Assembly (NCBI GenBank): GCA_949290735.1 | Contig: CASESV010000003.1 | Location: 27,856 to 91,855 of the forward strand | Length of the DNA stretch: 64,000 bases | Source of the DNA: an uncultured Mycoplasmataceae bacterium | GTDB lineage: Bacteria > Bacillota_I > Bacilli_A > Mycoplasmatales > Mycoplasmoidaceae | Direction of reading: 5' to 3' | In this document: piece after piece, positions 47,279-59,439 of the stretch | Layout of the letters: every line of letters starts with the position of its first letter | Numbering within the stretch: the stretch's first letter is position 1 | The notes under the pieces: model-generated | Database searches by the model: none | Seen by the model: only the letters and a program-made list of their open reading frames with translations | Told to the model about the DNA's origin: nothing | Translations under genes and position numbers: made by a program

Positions 47279-48961
47279 TTAAGCCATAGTTGGTTCTAGA
47301 TTTAATGCTCTTTCATAGTTTTGAATAGATCCATATTTTTTAATATGAATTTTATCTTCTATCATTGTTGGGATAGTCATTAATCCAACGAAGATGAATA
47401 GAGTTACAAGTTTCATTACTCTACCAACTATACCATCAGTACCGCCAACTACATCGTAGTATCCATCTTTAATAGAAGATAGGTTAATTAACATAAATAC
47501 ATTTACAAATGCATCAACGAAAATTACTAATAATACAATTGAAATAATAATTACTGAAACTCATGCAGATCAAACAAAGTATTTCTTTTGTTCAGTTTTA
47601 ACTCTATTTGTTCTTCTATTCTTTAAACCACCAGCAATTGGAAGCATAATAAACATAAATGCAAATACAGCTGTTCAAGTACCTGTTAAATCACAGAATG
47701 TGTATAATGAACCAATTTCTTTAGTTCCATAATCTAAATCATAACCATTATAGTAAGCTAAAGCACCAATTAATGTGAACACTATAACTACTGGTAAAGT
47801 TATAACTACAGAATATCAAATACCAACCATTGGTTTGTTAGGATTTAATCTATTTCTATATTTTTGTGATAATGGTAATTCATCATCTTTAATTAAATCT
47901 TCAACAAAACGAGGTGCTCACATTGCAAACCCATTAATAATTCCTAAAACACCAATTGCAATAGTTAAGTTTAATACCCCATATACTCATGATACTTTTT
48001 TATCAGATAATCAATCACCTAATCCACCAAGACCACCATTACCACTTAGTGACATAACAATAGCAATTGCTAAGTAAATAATTGTAACAGCTCCTAAACC
48101 TAAAACAATAGCCATAGGTGTTTTCTTAGGTTCTTTCATTTCTGATTGTAAACCTGCAGTTACATAGAAACCATCATATGCAAAGAAGATTGCACCAATA
48201 GCCATAAATAAACCAATACCAGGTGTCATGTATTCAAAGCTTGATGCAACATCATTAGCTTCAGGTGAAGTAATATTACTATCTCCAATAATTGGTCCAG
48301 CACTAACATTAATAGTATCTGGATTCATTGCAAACATTACAATACCAATTACAACTACTCCTAATAGTGGAATAAATTTAATTGCCATAATTCCCATATT
48401 CATGATGTTTCCAGCACGTGAAGACATACCAGAAACAAAGATAAAGAAGAATGCAATTAACATGGCAATGATAAATCAGATTACTCAATCAGCTTTACCA
48501 TTACCACCAATCATGAACGTGTTGCTTCCATCAGCGGCGAAAGCACCGATCGCATCCTGTAATGACATAATGACATAGAATGGCATAAAGAAATACGTCA
48601 ATGGTAGATAAATATAAGCCATAAAGTTTTTAGAAGCTTTATAAATTTTTCTACTATTGAACGTTTTACATCAACCAATTAATGACAAGTTATCATTACG
48701 AGCACTAGCTATTTCAACAAGAGCTAATGCCATTGAAATAACAGCGAAAGCTGCAATTATTCATGCAATAATTGCTAAAACAAGTGAACCATGAGAATCT
48801 TTTAAAACACCTTGTGCTTTAAAAAAGATCCCAGCCCCTATAGATGAACCCATAGCAACAAGCATTGCTGAGAAGAATCCGATCTTTTTAGAAGTTGGTT
48901 GACTTGCAATAGTAGGCGTTTCGTCTGTTGTTTTTGACTTTTTGTTAAATAATTTGCCCAT
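47279..48961 (-). CDS. APC-family amino acid permease (probable arginine/ornithine exchanger)
   Basis: 560 residues with about 12 hydrophobic segments. The N-terminal APC signature is SKKIGFFSAMLVAMGSSIGAGIFFKAQGVL; later IGAIFFAYDGFYVTAGLQSEMKEPKKTPMAIVLGLG matches helix 6-7 of APC carriers. The start at 48961 (MGKLFNKKSK) is preceded by AAAGGAATTG; ATG 48988 lacks an SD. It is divergent from arcA with about 265 bases between, so a role in arginine-ornithine exchange (ArcD function) is likely by context. Substrate is an inference. It has its own terminator at 47231. Confidence 0.9.
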
Positions 48962-49226
48962 AAAACAGTCAATTCCTTTCTCTAACATATTTTACATTAA
49001 AAATTGAAATTTATGACATTATATTTATATAGATAAGAAATAATTTATAACAATGCAAATGAAAGATTTTATAATATTATATATTATAGATTTTTAATTC
49101 TAAACTTTTATTATATAACTTTTTTTCTAAAAAGATTAAAATAATTTGAGTTTTAAAAATAAAGAAAATAATAATCAATATTAGTGATATATTAAAGATA
49201 GTACATTAATTAGAAAGAAGGTTAAT

Positions 49227-50504
<1,278 letters not shown>

Positions 50505-50609
50505 TTTATTTTTTAAAAGTAGTATTATAATTACGTTATAAATAACGAGAGCAACCTTAAGCTCCCTAAAAAAATAGGTATTATATATTAAATTAGAAAG
50601 GTATTAATT

Positions 50610-51659
50610 ATGGCTTGAAATTTAAAAAACCCACGTCACTTTGATAGCTTAATGAATTTTACAACAGAAGAAATTAACTATCTTGTTGACCAATCAATTA
50701 AAATTAAAGAAATGGATAGAAATGGTGTAAGACCAGATACATGTAGAGGTAAAACAATTGTTGGTATTTTTGAAAAAAATTCAACAAGAACTGCAAATGC
50801 TACTTTTAGAGCTGCTCATTATTTAGGTATGCAATATTTCTATAATGGACCTACAGGTTCAAATATGGGTACAAAAGAATCAGTTGCAGATACTGCTCAA
50901 GTATTTACTGAAATGTATGATATTTGTTTATTTAGAACATTTGGACATGAAAAAATTGCTGAGTATGCAAAAAATTCAGGGATCCCATTAATTAATGGTT
51001 TATGTGATCAAGAACACCCAACACAAACAATTGCTGATTTACAAACAATTAAAGAAGCATTTGGTGGATTCACAAAAATTGTTAAAGGTGAAAAGAAACC
51101 ATTAAAAGTTGTATTCTGTGGTGACTACAAAAATAATATGGGTGCATCATGAATGTATGCAGCTGCATTTACAGGAATGGATATTGTATTATTCGGTCCA
51201 AAAGAATATGAAAAAGAATGTAACAAAGATATTCTTAAATTCTGTAAAGAATTACACAAACAAAATGGTGGTAGTGTAACATTTACTGATGACAAAGCTA
51301 AAGCCGCAAAAGATGCAGATGTTATTGCAACAGATGTATGAGTATCTTTAGGTGAATCATTTGATTTATGAGGAAAACGTTTAGAAGAAATGCATGCTTT
51401 CCAAGTTGATAAGAAAATGATGGAAATGGCTTCTGAAAATGTAATCTTTATGCACTGTTTACCTGCATTCCACGATATGAATACTGAATATGGTGCTAAA
51501 GTTGCTGAACTATATGGTAAAAAATATCCAATGGTTAAAGATGGTGCTATTGAAGTTACAGATGAAGTATTTAGTAACAAAAAATGAAATTGATCTTTTG
51601 TTGAAGCTGGAAACCGTTGAACTTCAATCGCTGCAATTATTCAAGAACTTTTAAAATAA
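50610..51659 (+). CDS. arcB: Ornithine carbamoyltransferase (catabolic)
   Basis: 349 residues. In this pathway it splits citrulline with phosphate into ornithine and carbamoyl phosphate. Motifs: carbamoyl phosphate loop FEKNSTRTANATFRAA near residue 56, DICLFRTFGHEKIAEYA, INGLCDQEHPTQTIADLQTI, and ornithine loop IFMHCLPAFHDMNTEY near 280. The end is WSFVEAGNRWTSIAAIIQELLK. The N-terminus MAWNLKNPRHFDSLMNFT contains a TGA-encoded Trp, so a standard-code reading would miss the true start; AGAAAGGT precedes it. 105 bases separate it from arcA. Confidence 0.97.
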
Positions 51660-51681
51660 TTTTTTAAAGGATAAATAATTT

Positions 51682-52611
51682 ATGAGAATAGTTATTGCAT
51701 TAGGTGGTAATGCTCTTGGAGATAATCCCACTGAACAAAAAGAATTAGTTAAAATTCCAGCAAAGAAAATAGTTTCTTTAATTAAAGCTGGACATGAAGT
51801 TGTTGTTGGTCATGGTAATGGTCCACAAGTTGGAATGATTGTTAACTCATTCAGTAATGAAGAAGTAGTTAAGAAAAACAACTTTAACATGCCATTTCCA
51901 GAAGCTGGAGGAATGAGTCAAGGTTATATTGGATATCATTTACAAAACGCTATTGCTAGTGAAATGTTAAAAGAAGGAATTGATGTTCCAGTTCAATATA
52001 TCTTAACTCAAACACTAGTTGATCCAAAAGATAAAGCTTTTAAAAATCCTACAAAACCAGTAGGTCCTTTCTATAAGGATAAAGCATCAGCTGAAAAAGC
52101 TAATCCAGGTTCAGTTATTGTAGAAGATGCTGGACGTGGTTATAGAAAAGTTGTTGCTAGTCCAAAACCAATTGGATTCTTAGGGATTGAAGGAATTAAA
52201 AAAACTGTTAAAAATAAAACTTGTGTAATTGTAGGTGGTGGTGGTGGTATCCCTACAGTTCAAAAAGCTAAATCATTTGAAGGTGTTGATGGAGTAATTG
52301 ATAAAGATTTTGCTCTTGCTTTAATGGCTGCTCAAGTTAAAGCAGATAAATTAATTATCTTAACAGGAGTATCAAGAGTAGCTATTAATTGAGGTAAACC
52401 TAACCAACAATGATTAAGCTCAATGAATATTAAAGAAGCACAAAAACATATTGCAGATAAGCAATTTGCACCAGGATCAATGCTTCCTAAAGTTGAAGCA
52501 GCTATATGATTTGTTCAACAAAATCCAAAAGGTGAAGCTATCATTGCTGATTTAAAGGAAGTTGAAAAAGCTATTGAAGGTAAAACTGGTACAAAAATTA
52601 CTGCAAAATAG
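51682..52611 (+). CDS. arcC: Carbamate kinase
   Basis: 309 residues. It makes ATP from carbamoyl phosphate and ADP, the energy-yielding step of the pathway. Motifs: RIVIALGGNALGDNPTEQ at the N-terminus, VVGHGNGPQVGMIVNSF, MSQGYIGYHLQNAI, VGPFYKD, KPIGFLGIEGIKKTV, CVIVGGGGGIPTVQ, VIDKDFALALMAAQVKADKLIILTGVSRVAIN and FAPGSMLPKVEAAIWF. TAAAGGATAAATAATTT precedes the ATG. It is followed by a strong terminator, which ends the operon. Confidence 0.98.
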
Positions 52612-52632
52612 TAAAAATACACTAATATATAT

Positions 52633-52662
52633 AAAAAAAGCGGTCCAAAAACCGTTTTTTTT
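52633..52662 (+). terminator. Terminator of the arc operon
   Basis: Stem AAAAAAAGCGGT / ACCGTTTTTTTT (one G-T pair) with loop CCAAAA, beginning 21 bases after the arcC stop. The T-run follows on the plus strand. Confidence 0.9.
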
Positions 52663-52734
52663 ATTTTTATAAATATATAAATATATTTAAATTATTTTTT
52701 ATAAAAACAACAAAACATAACCTAAATAAAATGC

Positions 52735-52740
52735 TATAAT
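52735..52740 (+). promoter_or_regulatory. Extended -10 box of a possible RNA gene
   Basis: TGCTATAAT (TATAAT at 52735-52740 with TGn ahead), a strong mycoplasma promoter form. It lies 73 bases after the arc terminator, so it must start a new transcript, but no protein gene begins before 53381. No clear -35 box. Confidence 0.6.
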
Positions 52741-52746
52741 TTATAT

Positions 52747-53242
52747 GTAATATTTGATAGTTTTATAAATTTCAAATAGAGATTGTTCTTAGTTTCTTAA
52801 AGTCTTATTAGATTAGTAATGTATCAAACAATACTGTTCAATAGTTTTTAATTAAGGTTTTTTTGTTATTAGTGATCATCTTAATTATTGTATTTGAATA
52901 CTTGTTCACAACATTGTAAGTATTATCAAGAAATAGTATTAGATAAGTAATGTTTATTAAAGGCGAAGGTTGTATGCCATTGTAATATCATAATAAACAT
53001 TTAATCTTCTTTTATTATTTTTAAAGAAGTATGAACCAATTAACCGTGAAATGTTGTTAATATATGATTATGATAATTTACTTTTTGAAACAATGAGAGT
53101 ATTTATGATTTTATCAACTTATTTTGCTTAGGCAATGCAATCACTTAGTAAATTGATGAAAATATGGAGTATTACAAATAAAAGCAACCATTTAAATTGA
53201 TCAATTTGACACTCACCTTTTTGGTGAGTGTTTTTATTTTTT
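52747..53242 (+). ncRNA. Candidate structured non-coding RNA, about 490 nt
   Basis: The region between the consensus promoter at 52735 and the terminator at 53209-53242 has no open frame of note. It shows foldable segments: an 11-base inverted repeat AATGTTTATTA / TAATAAACATT that encloses a GGC/GCC pair near 52966-52980, a CTTCTTT / AAAGAAG stem near 53009-53030, and ATACTT / AAGTAT near 52899-52924. I looked for the conserved cores of RNase P RNA, tmRNA, SRP RNA and 6S RNA and found none. It could be an unknown RNA, a very diverged known RNA, or a decayed gene. Confidence 0.4.
53209..53242 (+). terminator. Strong terminator ending the candidate RNA
   Basis: Nine-base perfect stem ACACTCACC / GGTGAGTGT with a TTTTT loop, followed by TTTTATTTTTT. 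It ends whatever is transcribed from 52747. The next gene starts at 53381 with its own probable -10 box (GGATATAATT near 53323-53331). Confidence 0.9.
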
Positions 53243-53380
53243 GATTTTGTTAACAAAAATGACTAAACATATGTTTTTAACTAGAAGTGGTCAAATAAAT
53301 ATATCATTTTTGAATCATTTTAGGATATAATTAATATTGTTATTATATATATAATATAAAAATCAAAGTGGGGATACATC

Positions 53381-55255
53381 ATGTTTAAAATTGAAAAAAC
53401 ATTGTTGATTAGTCAGAATGTAGATAATCTTGCATTTATCAACGTTATCAAACAATTCTTAAAAGAAACAAATATGTTAATAAGTAACATACATTTAACT
53501 CATGTTCAATTAAAAAAAGATATTGGAGATAGTTTTCCACTAGAAACAAATTTATATGATGGTTCATGATATAAAAATTTATTAATTGCTGCAGAAATTA
53601 TAATTGATCGTCTTCACTCTAGAATAGATCCAAATAAAGATTATTTAAAAATGTTTGATGATATCCATGATTGTGATTTTGTTGAGTTTGCAAAAAAATG
53701 AAACAAGATTAATTTTATGGTTAAATACAATTTACAAGAATCTGAATGATTGAACATGTGTAAACAATTTAATGTTCAATCTACTAGTAGAAAGCTTGAA
53801 GAAATCATAGCTAGAAAAGTGGTGATTAACTTACCCTTGCTAAGATCAATTTCATTAAATATCGAAAAATATCGTTCAGTAGCTAAAACACTTGATAATC
53901 AAGGTACAGCTGATTATGATAATTTATTGTCACTATTAGTACCTAAACAAACTGAACAAACACCTTCTTCAAATATGGCATCTCAAGATCAATCATCTTT
54001 AGATTCAACTAAACCTCAAACTATGCCAAGTACTAGTCTACTTGTTAATAAAGAAGCAAAAGGACCATTATCACCTATTAAAAAGGAAATGGATCAAATT
54101 CTTAAATGAATCAAACTTAGAGAAGAAGAAATTAAATTATTCAAAAATAAAATGAATAAAACAGTTGATCCACAAGAACTTAAGGCTATTGATCGTCAAT
54201 TGGACGCTGTACGAAAAGAACTTGAAGCTAATGAAAATTTATTAAAAGCTGCTAAAAATCTTGTACCAGTTGATCCACTTGCAAAGGATATGGCTCAAAT
54301 TGCTCGTTGAGCTAAAGAACAAGAAGATGCAATTAAACGTTTCCATAAGTCAAGAAATGGTGATACTGCAAATAAAGAAGAATTAAAAGAACTTGAAAAA
54401 TTCTTAGCTATGATTCAAAAAGATTTAGTTTTTGTTAATGATGAATTAGCAAAAGCGAAAAATCTTTTACCTACTGATCCAATGGTTCGTGAAATGAGTA
54501 CTATCCTTTCATGAATTAAATCACGTCAACCTGATATAAGAGCATATAAACGTAAATTAGTTGGTGAATCAATCAATGATGAATTAAAACTAATTGAAAG
54601 AGAACTTTCATTATTAGATGGAAGAGAAACAGAAGTTGAAACTACAATAAAATATATTAATTCTAATCGTCCAATTGATCCATACAAAAAAGAATTAGAT
54701 GAATTATTACGTTGAATTACTGCTAAGGAAAAAGAAATTAGAAAAGAACGTAAATTAGTAGCAAATGAATTAAATGTTGTTGATAAAGAATTAAATAAAA
54801 AAATGTATGGATTATTAGATGATGTTGAACCTTTCCATGAAAGATTGAAAAGAGAAATTAAATATACTGATAATCAAATCAAAGATGCTGAAAATGAACT
54901 TAAACCACCTAGAAGTCAAGATACTTCTAAAAGAAAAGTTTTACTTGCTCCACCAAGCAATGTAGAACCTAAAAATAAAAATGAATTAGCACCAGTTGTT
55001 CAATCATCAGCACCAATTGTTAAATATGATAAAGAAAAATTATATGATATTGCTAAGATTTATGATGTTGAAGCAGAAGTATTAATGGCAGCAATTGAAA
55101 TTTTACCAAAAGAATTAGCTGCAAGAGGAAGAAAAGAAATTCCAAAAATGTTGCAACATCTATTAGATAATGGATATATTGAAGTTAATGAAAATTATGT
55201 TAGTGATCCAAAAAACAAATATAAATTAAAACAAGTTTCAAAAGTAAGTGTCTAG
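53381..55255 (+). CDS. Coiled-coil protein with four Trp-anchored repeats, unknown function
   Basis: 624 residues, one frame with several TGA Trp codons. The N-terminal 200 residues are mixed alpha, then a Ser/Thr/Pro/Gln-rich linker (about 188-232). From about 230 to 500 four helical repeats of about 67 residues follow, each opened by P-x-[DS]-P-x2-[KR]-[ED]-[ML]-x2-[IL]-[LA]-x-W: KEMDQILKW near 235, KDMAQIARW near 301, REMSTILSW near 370, KELDELLRW near 437. Trp in each is TGA. A small C-terminal helical domain (YDKEKLYDIAKIYDVEAEVLMAAI) ends it. No membrane helix. The spectrin-like repeat spacing suggests a cytoskeletal rod or organelle protein; that is inferred. GTGGGG is the nearest SD. 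Confidence 0.85.
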
Positions 55256-55285
55256 TTTATTATTTTTCAAAAAAAAGGGGGAAAC

Positions 55286-55615
55286 ATGCTAAATTTTGAC
55301 AATCATTACATCAACCATAATACTAAAACAAGAACAAATTATTATGCAACTAAAAATTCAATTACATTAAATAAAATTTTTAAGTATAAAACATTTGCAT
55401 CATGTAAGGTTTTGAAATACAAAAATAAAACAGCATTAAGATTATACAATGCAAGTAATACTACAAAAGCATTTTGGTTATCTATTATAAATCCTATATT
55501 ACGATTTTTTCATTTTTGTGGAATGTATATTTTTCAAGGAATACTATACATTACAGTTATTCCTTTTTTAAGAATTAAAATGAATTGTTCTGAATGAAGG
55601 GCGGTAAATAGATAA
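55286..55615 (+). CDS. Small protein with a hydrophobic C-terminal segment, unknown
   Basis: 109 residues. A basic, Asn/Tyr/Lys-rich start (LNFDNHYINHNTKTRTNYYATK) is followed by a hydrophobic stretch at about residues 63-97 (FWLSIINPILRFFHFCGMYIFQGILYITVIPFL). The end is basic (RIKMNCSEWRAVNR). Strong SD AAAAGGGGGAAAC. The stop overlaps the next start by one base, so the two are coupled. It could be a tail-anchored membrane protein. Not recognised. Confidence 0.75.
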
Positions 55616-55926
55616 TGGCTATTTTTAAAAGAAAAAAAGCATCTTCAACTAAATCAGATACAAAATCTAAAACTAAACAAAGTACTAAAAAAACAACAAA
55701 AAAAGAACCAACTAATATATATTATGTAACTGCAAGAGAAGAAAAAAATAAAAAAGTTGGTTGAGAAGTTAAAAGAGGTTCTGCTGCAAAAGTTTCTGCT
55801 TTTTTAAAAACTAAGGAAGAAGCTCTTGAAAAAGTTAGAGAGCTTGCTAAAAATTCAGAGGCTACTGTAATGATTTATAGAGCTGATGGATCACTTCAAG
55901 ATACAATTACTTTTAATAAAAAATAA
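55615..55926 (+). CDS. DUF2188 domain protein
   Basis: 103 residues. A Lys/Ser/Thr-rich head of about 32 residues is followed by a small domain: YVTAREEKNKKVGWEVKRGS, AKVSAFLKTKEEALEKVRELAKN and ATVMIYRADGSLQDTITFNKK. The order GWxVKxxGxxxxxxxFxTKxEAxxxxRExAKN, then vxvyxxDGxiqxxxxyxk, is that of the DUF2188 family, whose function is unknown. It is coupled to the upstream gene and followed by a terminator at 55934. Confidence 0.85.
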
Positions 55927-55933
55927 TTAATAT

Positions 55934-55955
55934 AAAGTGCTTTTCATAGCACTTT
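55934..55955 (+). terminator. Terminator after the DUF2188 gene
   Basis: Eight-base stem AAAGTGCT / AGCACTTT with loop TTTCAT, followed by TTATTATAAT. The TATAAT just after it (55959-55964) is only 11 bases ahead of the relA ATG, probably too close to serve as its -10 box. Confidence 0.85.
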
Positions 55956-55974
55956 TTATTATAATCTAATTATT

Positions 55975-58143
55975 ATGAATAGCCCAGAAAAATTAAATGA
56001 TGAAATTATAAAACTTTGTAATGAATCAAAAGATATTTCAGAAGTTGATATAGCAAAAATAAAAAAAGCTATTAAATTTGCAACAAAATATCATCATAAT
56101 CAACTTCGTAAAAGTGGAGAACCATATATTATTCACCCTTTATCTGTTGCAAAGATTTTATTGCTATGAGAAATGGATGTAGAAACTATTTGTGCTGGTA
56201 TTTTACATGATGTAGTAGAAGATACTCCAGCAACATTAGAATTAATTAATCGTGATTTTGGTGAACAAGTTGAAAAACTTGTTGATGCAGTAACAAAGGT
56301 TTCGACATATTCTAATCAAAATAGAGCAAATCAAAGTAACAAAACAGATAATATTAATGAGTATGAAACTGATGATTCTACTATGAGTGTTGTTAAAGTG
56401 TTTTTGGGGATGTCAAAAGACATTAGAGTGATTTTAATTAAAATTGCTGATCGTTTGCATAATATGCGAACTATTCATTATTTAAAACAAGATAAACAAA
56501 TTAGAATTGCTCAGGAAACTAAAGATATTTATGCTAATATTGCAGGTAGACTTGGGATGTATGAAGTTAAAACTGAGCTTGACGATATTTGTATGAGAAT
56601 TTTAGAACCACAAGAGTATAGAAAAATTAAAGCATTTTTAGAGAAAAATATTAAGAAATACAATAATTCATTTAATGAGGCAATTGATAAAATAAATTTG
56701 TGTTTAACAAGCAATCATATTGACACTAAATTGAAATCAAGAATCAAAAGTATTAGTTCAATTAATGAAAAATTAAAAGCAAACGAAAATTTAAATGATT
56801 TATTTGCTGTTAGAATTATTGTTGATAAAATACTAGATTGTTATCTAGTTTTAGGGATTATTCATTCAAATTTTTATAACTTACAAAACTCTTTTAAAGA
56901 TTTTATTTCAACCCCAAAAATCAATCTGTATCAATCGTTACACACTATTGTAATATACAAAGGATTAAACATTGAAATTCAAATTAGAACCAAAGATATG
57001 GATGCATTAGCAAATTTTGGAATTGCTGCCCATTGAAAATATAAAGATAAACAAGAAATGTTTGATTCTAACTTTGACTCAATATCTAATATGTTAGTAG
57101 GAATTGATAATGAAAATAAAGCTAATTCAATATCTTTAATTAAAAAAATTGCTAGACAAAAATTTATTAATATCCTAGACAAAAATAAAATGGTATGAAA
57201 ATCAATACCAGAAGATACCTGCTTACTTGACTATGCTTATATTACAAATTCATCAAAGTTTGATTATATTAAAGAATTTATTGTTAATAGTCAACTAGAA
57301 AATATGTATTATGTGATTCAACCTGGTGATTCAATTGAAATAATATATAGTTCAAACAAAACTATCAATAAACAATGAGAACATATTAGTCACGATTCTA
57401 CAGTTAAAAAATATATTGCTGATCAAATGCAAAAGATTAAATCAAACTTGGAACATTCTACAGATGAATTTGTTGAAAACATTATTAAGAATGGTGGTTC
57501 AAGAATAACTAAAACATATATTTTAGAATTCATTAAGAAAAATTTTAATATTAATTCAATTAAAGAATTTTTAGATTCTATGAGAGCGATAGATGTAACT
57601 CATTCAGACATAAATAAATTATTTGGTAATAACAAAAGTGAAAGAAAACAAATGATTACAAAAATTAAATCATTATCATGAAAGTGATTAATTGCAAAAT
57701 CTTTATTCCAATCTAATGATACTAGTATCTTTTTTAATGAAATCAACATTACAGAATGTTGTTCAAAAATACCGCCACTAGATATTGTTGGCTGTATTCA
57801 ATCTAATAGTTTAAATGTTCATCGTTTTAACTGTCCTCATATAAATGAAAAAGCTAAATTAATTGTATTAAAATGAGATAAAGATAAAATTAAAAAATCA
57901 TCACGTTCATTTAAAGCTAAAATCAAATTTACTGGAAACTTTTCACCTGAATGTTCAACTGCAATTATTCAAACTATTATGAGATATAAAGGTGCAATAT
58001 CCAAATTTGATTTAAAAAAGAATAAGACTAACAAAGAATTTATTATTGATTCTGAAATTTATGTTAAGAATTATTCTAATTTAGAAAAGATGGCAAGTGA
58101 TCTACAAAATAAAGGTTTAATATATTCATGAAAACTTATATAA
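55975..58143 (+). CDS. rel: Bifunctional (p)ppGpp synthetase/hydrolase, Rel type
   Basis: 722 residues. HD hydrolase domain: HHNQLRKSGEPYIIHPLSVAKILLL, CAGILHDVVEDTPATLE (HD pair), and VILIKIADRLHNMRTI. Synthetase domain: NDLFAVRIIVDKILDCYLVLGIIHS, FKDFISTPKINLYQSLHTIVI, and GLNIEIQIRTKDMDALANFGIAAHWKYK. The loop that is RFKD in bifunctional enzymes reads SFKD here. TGS domain: VWKSIPEDTCLLDYAYITNSSKFDYI with YVIQPGDSIEI. The C-terminal ACT-like part is at about residues 650-722. It controls the stringent response. The first gene of rel-hisS-aspS-adh. Confidence 0.95.
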
Positions 58144-58170
58144 TTAATATGATAAAAAGGATGTATTTTT

Positions 58171-59439
58171 ATGGAATTTAAAAGACAAAGAGGAACAGTT
58201 GATTTATATGATGATGAAGTTTTATATTTTAATCACCTAGAAACTATTTTAAAATATGTAGCTAATCAATATAATTTTAAAGAGATAAGAACTCCAATTT
58301 TTGAATCAACTAATCTTTATACAAAAGCTGTTGGTGAATCTTCTGATATTGTTCATAAAGAATTTTATAATTTTAAAGATAAAGGTGATCGAGAAATAGC
58401 TTTAAGACCTGAAGGAACAGCTGGTACAATTAGAGCTATTGTAGAAGAAAAGATGCTAGCAAATTTATCAGGATGTCTAAAAGTTTTTTATATGGGTCCA
58501 ATGTTTAGATATGAAAGACCACAATCTGGAAGACAAAGACAATTTCATCAATTTGGAATTGAAGTTGTTGGTGATATTTCTATAAATGATGAAGTAGAAA
58601 CAATATGCTTAGCTATTTCTATTTTAAATACATTAAAAATTAAAAACTATAAATTACAAATAAATAACATTGGTAGTGCAAAAGCAAGAAACAAATGAAT
58701 CAGTGAATTAAAGAAATACTTTGAACAATATAAAGATCAATTGAGTCAAGATTCAATTAATCGTTTACAAACTAATCCTTTAAGAATACTTGATGATAAA
58801 GAAGATGCTAAAAAAGATTTTGTGATAAATGCTCCTAAACTAGAAAAATTTTTATCAAAGGAAGAAACTTTATATTTCGAAAAAATTAAAGTATTATTGG
58901 ATTTATTAGCTATTGATTATGAAGTTAATGAGAACCTTGTTAGGGGTTTAGATTATTATAATGGACTAGTATATGAATTTATTAGTTTATCAGATCAACT
59001 AAAAGGTCAATCAACAATCATAGGTGGCGGTAAATATGATGGACTTGTTAAGTTAACTGGCGGTCCTGATGTAGCTGGAATTGGATTTGGTTTAGGTATA
59101 GAAAGATTAATTGTTGCTATCAAAGATGAAAATAAAAATTTTATCAACAAGCAAAATGTGGATATTGTTTTTGCTCCCTTATCACAAAAATGTTCAAATC
59201 TTGCAGTGCTACTAAATATGATTATTAGAACAAATGGTTTTAGTTTAGCTTGTAACTATAATAGTTTTAAATTAGAAAAACATTTTAAATTGGCAGAAAA
59301 ATTAGATGCAAAATATGTTTTTATTTTTGGTGACAAAGAATTAGATAAACAAGAAATAATTATTAAAAACCAATTAACCAAAAAAGAAACAATTATTTCA
59401 ATTAAAGAAATAGAAAACTTTCTTAAGGAGATTAAATAA
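58171..59439 (+). CDS. hisS: Histidyl-tRNA synthetase
   Basis: 422 residues, class II synthetase. Motif 1 region: RQRGTVDLYDDEVLYFNHLETIL and IRTPIFESTNLYTKAVGESSDIVHKEFYNF. Motif 2: FYMGPMFRYERPQSGRQRQFHQFGIE near residue 106. His-specific text: LVRGLDYYNGLVYEFIS (family: LVRGLDYYTxTVFE). Motif 3: GIGFGLGIERLIVAI near 305. AAAAGGATG precedes the ATG. The stop shares one base with the aspS start. Confidence 0.97.

Noticed and set aside
48962..48988. Upstream ATG (48988) as the permease start
   Set aside because: No SD is found ahead of it, while AAAGGA lies at a usable distance before the ATG at 48961.
51125..51580. Minus-strand ORF of 151 residues
   Set aside because: It lies antisense to conserved arcB sequence; composition and lack of SD show it is a shadow.
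52747..53242. RNase P RNA, tmRNA, SRP RNA or 6S RNA in the arc-downstream gap
   Set aside because: None of the conserved cores (GAGGAAAGTC-type P4, tmRNA tag frame and acceptor ends, SRP GGAA domain) could be found by eye.
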